From the NCBI GenBank assembly GCA_002049885.1, contig MVCS01000012.1, forward strand, positions 1 to 18,702: 18,702 nt of DNA. Direction: 5' to 3'. Every line of letters begins with the position of its first letter. Position 1 is the first letter of the stretch. The stretch is from Planctomycetales bacterium 4484_123 (GTDB lineage: Bacteria > Planctomycetota > Phycisphaerae > SM23-33). Both the position numbers and the translations under genes were made by a program. Below are positions 16,073 through 18,702 of the stretch, one piece after another. Under the pieces are notes generated by a model. That model was not told the origin of the DNA. It did no database searches and saw nothing but the letters and a program-made list of their open reading frames with translations.

Positions 16073-18391
16073 ATGACCCCCATGGGCCAGCTCTTCGCGG
16101 ACAAGACGCAGCGAGCAAGGCACATCGTCGCCGTGGCGGTGGCGGCCAACGTCTGGAAGACGTTCGATTACCTCTGGCCGGCCGAACTGGGCAATCCAGT
16201 CCGCGGCGCGCGGGTTCACGTGCCCTTTGGGCGGGGCGATCGCCGCGTACTGGGCTTCGTGGTGGACACCGAAAGGGCCTCCCAGGCGCCCTATGTCGCA
16301 CCCGGGGGGCCCGCTGCTCCCCAGTCGCGAAGCACCGCGGCCGGGGCCCCCGACCGGCCTGGCGGCGAGCGGGCGCTCAAGACCGTCTCAGAGCTGCTGG
16401 ACCCGGAACCCCAGCTCGACGAGAAGCTGCTGGCACTGGCCGAATGGATCAGCCACTACTACCTCGCCCCGCTGGGGACGGTGCTGGCTGCGATGGTGCC
16501 GGCAGCGGTGGGCCGGCACGCGCCGCGGACCGAGAGGGTTGCGTATCTCCTGGCCGAGCCGGCGGACTGGCCCGGCCGGTTGGGACCCCGGCAGCGCAGG
16601 GTGCTGGACGAGTTGCTGGAGGCCAGGAAACAGGGCATCGAGCCGCTGAGCATCGAGCAACTGCGCAGCCACAGCGGTGCCGGCAGGGAGACGATTCGCA
16701 GCCTGGCTGGCCGGGGGCTGATCCGTCTGGACGCCCGCCCGCAGGTCCCCGGCTCGCTGGCCGGGCAGGTCGAACCGGACCCGTTCGAGCTGAACGCCGA
16801 CCAGCGGCAGGCGCTGGCCGCCATCGAGGGGAAGCTGGGCGCCGGCTTCAGCGTGACCCTGCTGCACGGGGTCACTGGCAGCGGCAAGACGGAGGTCTAC
16901 ATCCGCGCCATCCGCAAGGTGGTGGCCGAGGGCAAACAAGCCATCCTGCTGGTGCCGGAGATCGCCCTGGCCACTCAGACGCTCCATCGGCTGGTCCGCC
17001 GGCTGCCGAGGGTGGCGGTGCTGCACTCGGGGCTGACCTCTGCCCAGCGGGCCTTCCACTATTGCTGTATCCGCGAGGGTCAGGCCTCCACGGTCATTGG
17101 GCCTCGCAGCGCCGTCTTCGCCCCCACGCGCTCGCTGGGTCTCATCGTGGTGGACGAGGAGCACGAATCGTCCTACAAGCAGGACACCGTCCCGCGGTAT
17201 CACGCCCGGGACGTGGCCATAAAGCGGGCGGCCCTGGAAACCGTGCCGGTCGTCCTGGGCTCGGCCACGCCCTCGCTGGAGTCGCTCCAGAACGTTCGGC
17301 GGAAGCGCTACGCCCTGCTCCGACTGCCGCGGCGAATAAAGAACCTGCCCATGCCCAAGCTGCACCTGGTCGAGCTGCGGAAGGAAATCCCCCCCGGCCG
17401 AATCGAGCTCATCGGGCGCACCCTGCAGGAAAAAATGGCCACCGTGCTCGACCGCGGCGAACAGGTCATCCTGCTGATGAACCGGCGCGGTTACGCCAGC
17501 TACGTGTTCTGTCCCTCGTGTCAGTGGCAGATGGGCTGCGAGAACTGCTCCCGGGCGATGGTGTATCACCAGGCGATGCGGTTGGCGCTGTGCCACTACT
17601 GTGGCGCCACGGCGGAGCTGCCGGCGGCCTGCCCGGCCTGCGGGAAGAAGCTGGTGCTCTTCGGGCTGGGCATCCAGCGGATCGAGACGGAACTGGCCCG
17701 CAAGTTCCCGCAGGCGGTGGTGGCCCGCATGGACAGCGACACCATGACCTCGCCGAGCCAGTTCAGGAAAGTCTTCGACGACTTCGCCGCCGGGGAGGTG
17801 GACATCCTGCTGGGCACGCAGATGGTGGCCAAGGGGCTGGACTTTCCCAACGTCACGCTGGTGGGCGTGGTCAGCGCCGACACGGCCCTGGCCCTGCCGG
17901 ACTTCCGGGCCTCTGAGCGTACCTTCCAGCTCATCGTACAGGTCGCCGGCCGGGCTGGCCGGGGCGAGCGCCCCGGTGAGGTCGTGGTGCAGACCTGGCA
18001 CCCGTCCGACCCGGCCATCCGCTTCGCCCTCCAGCACGACTACGCCGGTTTCGCCGCCGCCGAGCTTCCGCTGCGGGCCTCCGTGGGCGTCCCGCCGTTC
18101 GCCCGGCTGGTGCGAATCCTGGTCCGTCACAGCAAGCCCGAACGGGCCGAGGCCGCCGCCAACAAGCTCGGGCAATTGCTGCGGGGGCTCTTCGGCCGGC
18201 AGGATGTGCGCATCATGGGACCCGCCCGGGCCGGGGTGTACAAGGTCCGCAAGCTGTACCGATTCGAAATCACCTGCTGCTGCCCCCGGCCAGGGCACAT
18301 CCAGAACGTACTGGCCCCCCAGATGCCCACCTTGGACAGGCACATCGGCGCCGAGGTGATCATCGACGCCGACCCGATGAGCCTCCTGTGA
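16073..18391 (+). CDS. priA: Primosomal protein N' (replication restart helicase PriA)
   Basis: PriA is the 3'-to-5' SF2 DNA helicase that recognises stalled forks and reloads the replisome. This 772-residue protein has the family layout: 3'-DNA-binding domain (about 15-140, TFDYLWP-like KTFDYLWP), winged helix (about 170-220), and Walker A GVTGSGKT with K272. DEEH (361-364), GSATPS (397-401) and two zinc sites of eight cysteines (480, 483, 489, 492, 507, 510, 520, 523) follow, then GTQMVAKGLDFP (581-592), VAGRAGR and a C-terminal domain. ATG 16073 is chosen because the family N-terminus begins there; ATG 16082 is also possible. Residues 71-99 form a Pro/Ala/Gly-rich insertion not expected from the E. 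coli protein; its DNA is an imperfect inverted repeat. The gene is otherwise intact and is probably functional. Confidence 0.96.
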   Translation: MTPMGQLFADKTQRARHIVAVAVAANVWKTFDYLWPAELGNPVRGARVHVPFGRGDRRVLGFVVDTERASQAPYVAPGGPAAPQSRSTAAGAPDRPGGERALKTVSELLDPEPQLDEKLLALAEWISHYYLAPLGTVLAAMVPAAVGRHAPRTERVAYLLAEPADWPGRLGPRQRRVLDELLEARKQGIEPLSIEQLRSHSGAGRETIRSLAGRGLIRLDARPQVPGSLAGQVEPDPFELNADQRQALAAIEGKLGAGFSVTLLHGVTGSGKTEVYIRAIRKVVAEGKQAILLVPEIALATQTLHRLVRRLPRVAVLHSGLTSAQRAFHYCCIREGQASTVIGPRSAVFAPTRSLGLIVVDEEHESSYKQDTVPRYHARDVAIKRAALETVPVVLGSATPSLESLQNVRRKRYALLRLPRRIKNLPMPKLHLVELRKEIPPGRIELIGRTLQEKMATVLDRGEQVILLMNRRGYASYVFCPSCQWQMGCENCSRAMVYHQAMRLALCHYCGATAELPAACPACGKKLVLFGLGIQRIETELARKFPQAVVARMDSDTMTSPSQFRKVFDDFAAGEVDILLGTQMVAKGLDFPNVTLVGVVSADTALALPDFRASERTFQLIVQVAGRAGRGERPGEVVVQTWHPSDPAIRFALQHDYAGFAAAELPLRASVGVPPFARLVRILVRHSKPERAEAAANKLGQLLRGLFGRQDVRIMGPARAGVYKVRKLYRFEITCCCPRPGHIQNVLAPQMPTLDRHIGAEVIIDADPMSLL
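16303..16352. repeat. Imperfect inverted repeat inside priA
   Basis: The left arm 16303-16318 (CGGGGGGCCCGCTGCT) and right arm 16331-16352 pair as an imperfect hairpin: the reverse complement of the right arm begins CGGGGGCCCC and ends GGTGCT. The loop between them contains the self-complementary TCGCGA (16325-16330). The repeat encodes the middle of the extra linker in PriA. I see no second copy in the window, so whether it is a dispersed element is unknown. Confidence 0.45.
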
Positions 18392-18399
18392 ACCCGCGC

Positions 18400-18702
18400 T
18401 CAGGGGGTCGGCTTGGTCGTCGTGGTGGGGCCGGGCGTGGCGGCGGGGGTGGCCAGGGCCTTCTGTGCCAGGCTGACGATGCGCCGTCGGATGACCTTCT
18501 CCAGCGCCGCGTCCCGGCCAAGGTCCTCCTCCTTGCCGGCCCCGCGCCCCTGGCGGCGAGTCACGTCGGCGGCATAGGTGCGGGCCACGTCCCCCCTGCC
18601 CAGGAACAGGTCGTAGGCGTCGGCGGTGGAGGTGACCTGATAGGTCGGCAGGGTCGAGCGCCGCGTCCGCACCTCGACGGCCACGGCGTACTTGCCCACG
18701 GC
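18400..18702 (-). CDS. Unrecognised protein, C-terminal part (cut by window end)
   Basis: The frame is open to the last base of the window, so the true start lies beyond it. The visible 100 residues contain a beta-like start (KYAVAVEVRTRRS), a segment LFLGRGDVARTYAADV, a charged helix (DAALEKVIRRRIVSLAQKAL) and a Pro/Thr-rich tail ending TTTTKPTP. The shape would suit the end of a small exported or lipoprotein, but I do not recognise a family. It converges on priA, with only 8 nt between the stop codons, leaving no room for a normal terminator. Confidence 0.6.
   Translation of the reverse strand, partial: AVGKYAVAVEVRTRRSTLPTYQVTSTADAYDLFLGRGDVARTYAADVTRRQGRGAGKEEDLGRDAALEKVIRRRIVSLAQKALATPAATPGPTTTTKPTP

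Overview
The window is GC-rich and densely coded. It looks like a chromosomal segment of a planctomycete-like bacterium, possibly Phycisphaerae. The hints are secreted DUF4091/GH123-type proteins, M16 peptidase lipoproteins, stand-alone receivers and long antisense shadow ORFs. This placement rests on gene flavour only and is not a phylogenetic result. I see no rRNA, tRNA, CRISPR array, insertion sequence or prophage gene.

Region 1 (1-2125, + strand) is a signalling cluster. It holds the C-terminal end of a sensor histidine kinase (cut by the window start), an overlapping Rcp1/CheY-like single-domain response regulator, and a receiver-GGDEF diguanylate cyclase with an intact GGDEF motif and an RxxD inhibitory site. 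Region 2 (2126-2338) is a short non-coding gap with several GC-rich hairpins. Region 3 (2339-5931, + strand) is a carbohydrate-type cluster. It holds a zinc-dependent sorbitol/threonine-dehydrogenase-like MDR enzyme, a secreted DUF4091/GH123-like protein, and an AraD-like class II aldolase whose usual N-terminal quarter is replaced by a signal-peptide-like sequence.

Region 4 (5968-12831, - strand, read right to left) is a long co-directional series. In reading order it holds a FTCD-type cyclodeaminase domain protein and a treble-clef-like Cys4 protein. The Cys4 gene overlaps a lipoprotein gene by 4 nt (GTGA), and the lipoprotein gene overlaps an RDD-domain membrane protein gene by another GTGA. 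Then come an LPG-synthase-TM/UPF0104 membrane protein, a YcgR-like PilZ protein (a possible effector of the c-di-GMP made by the region 1 cyclase), an Ogt-type O6-alkylguanine-DNA alkyltransferase and a small single-pass membrane protein.

Region 5 (12912-15854, - strand) holds an M16 (insulinase-family) lipoprotein gene whose coding signal jumps frame three times, apparently with internal deletions, and a stand-alone response regulator. Region 6 (16073-18391, + strand) is priA, complete, with an unusual Pro/Ala/Gly-rich insertion encoded by an imperfect inverted repeat. Converging on it is the C-terminal end of an unrecognised protein that runs off the window.

Most of the window is ordinary housekeeping, signalling and envelope coding. 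The unusual points are the chimeric AraD, the frame-disrupted M16 gene, the translationally coupled Cys4/lipoprotein/RDD trio of unknown function, and the palindromic insertion in priA. I do not see a defence system, biosynthetic cluster or other clearly new multi-gene system.
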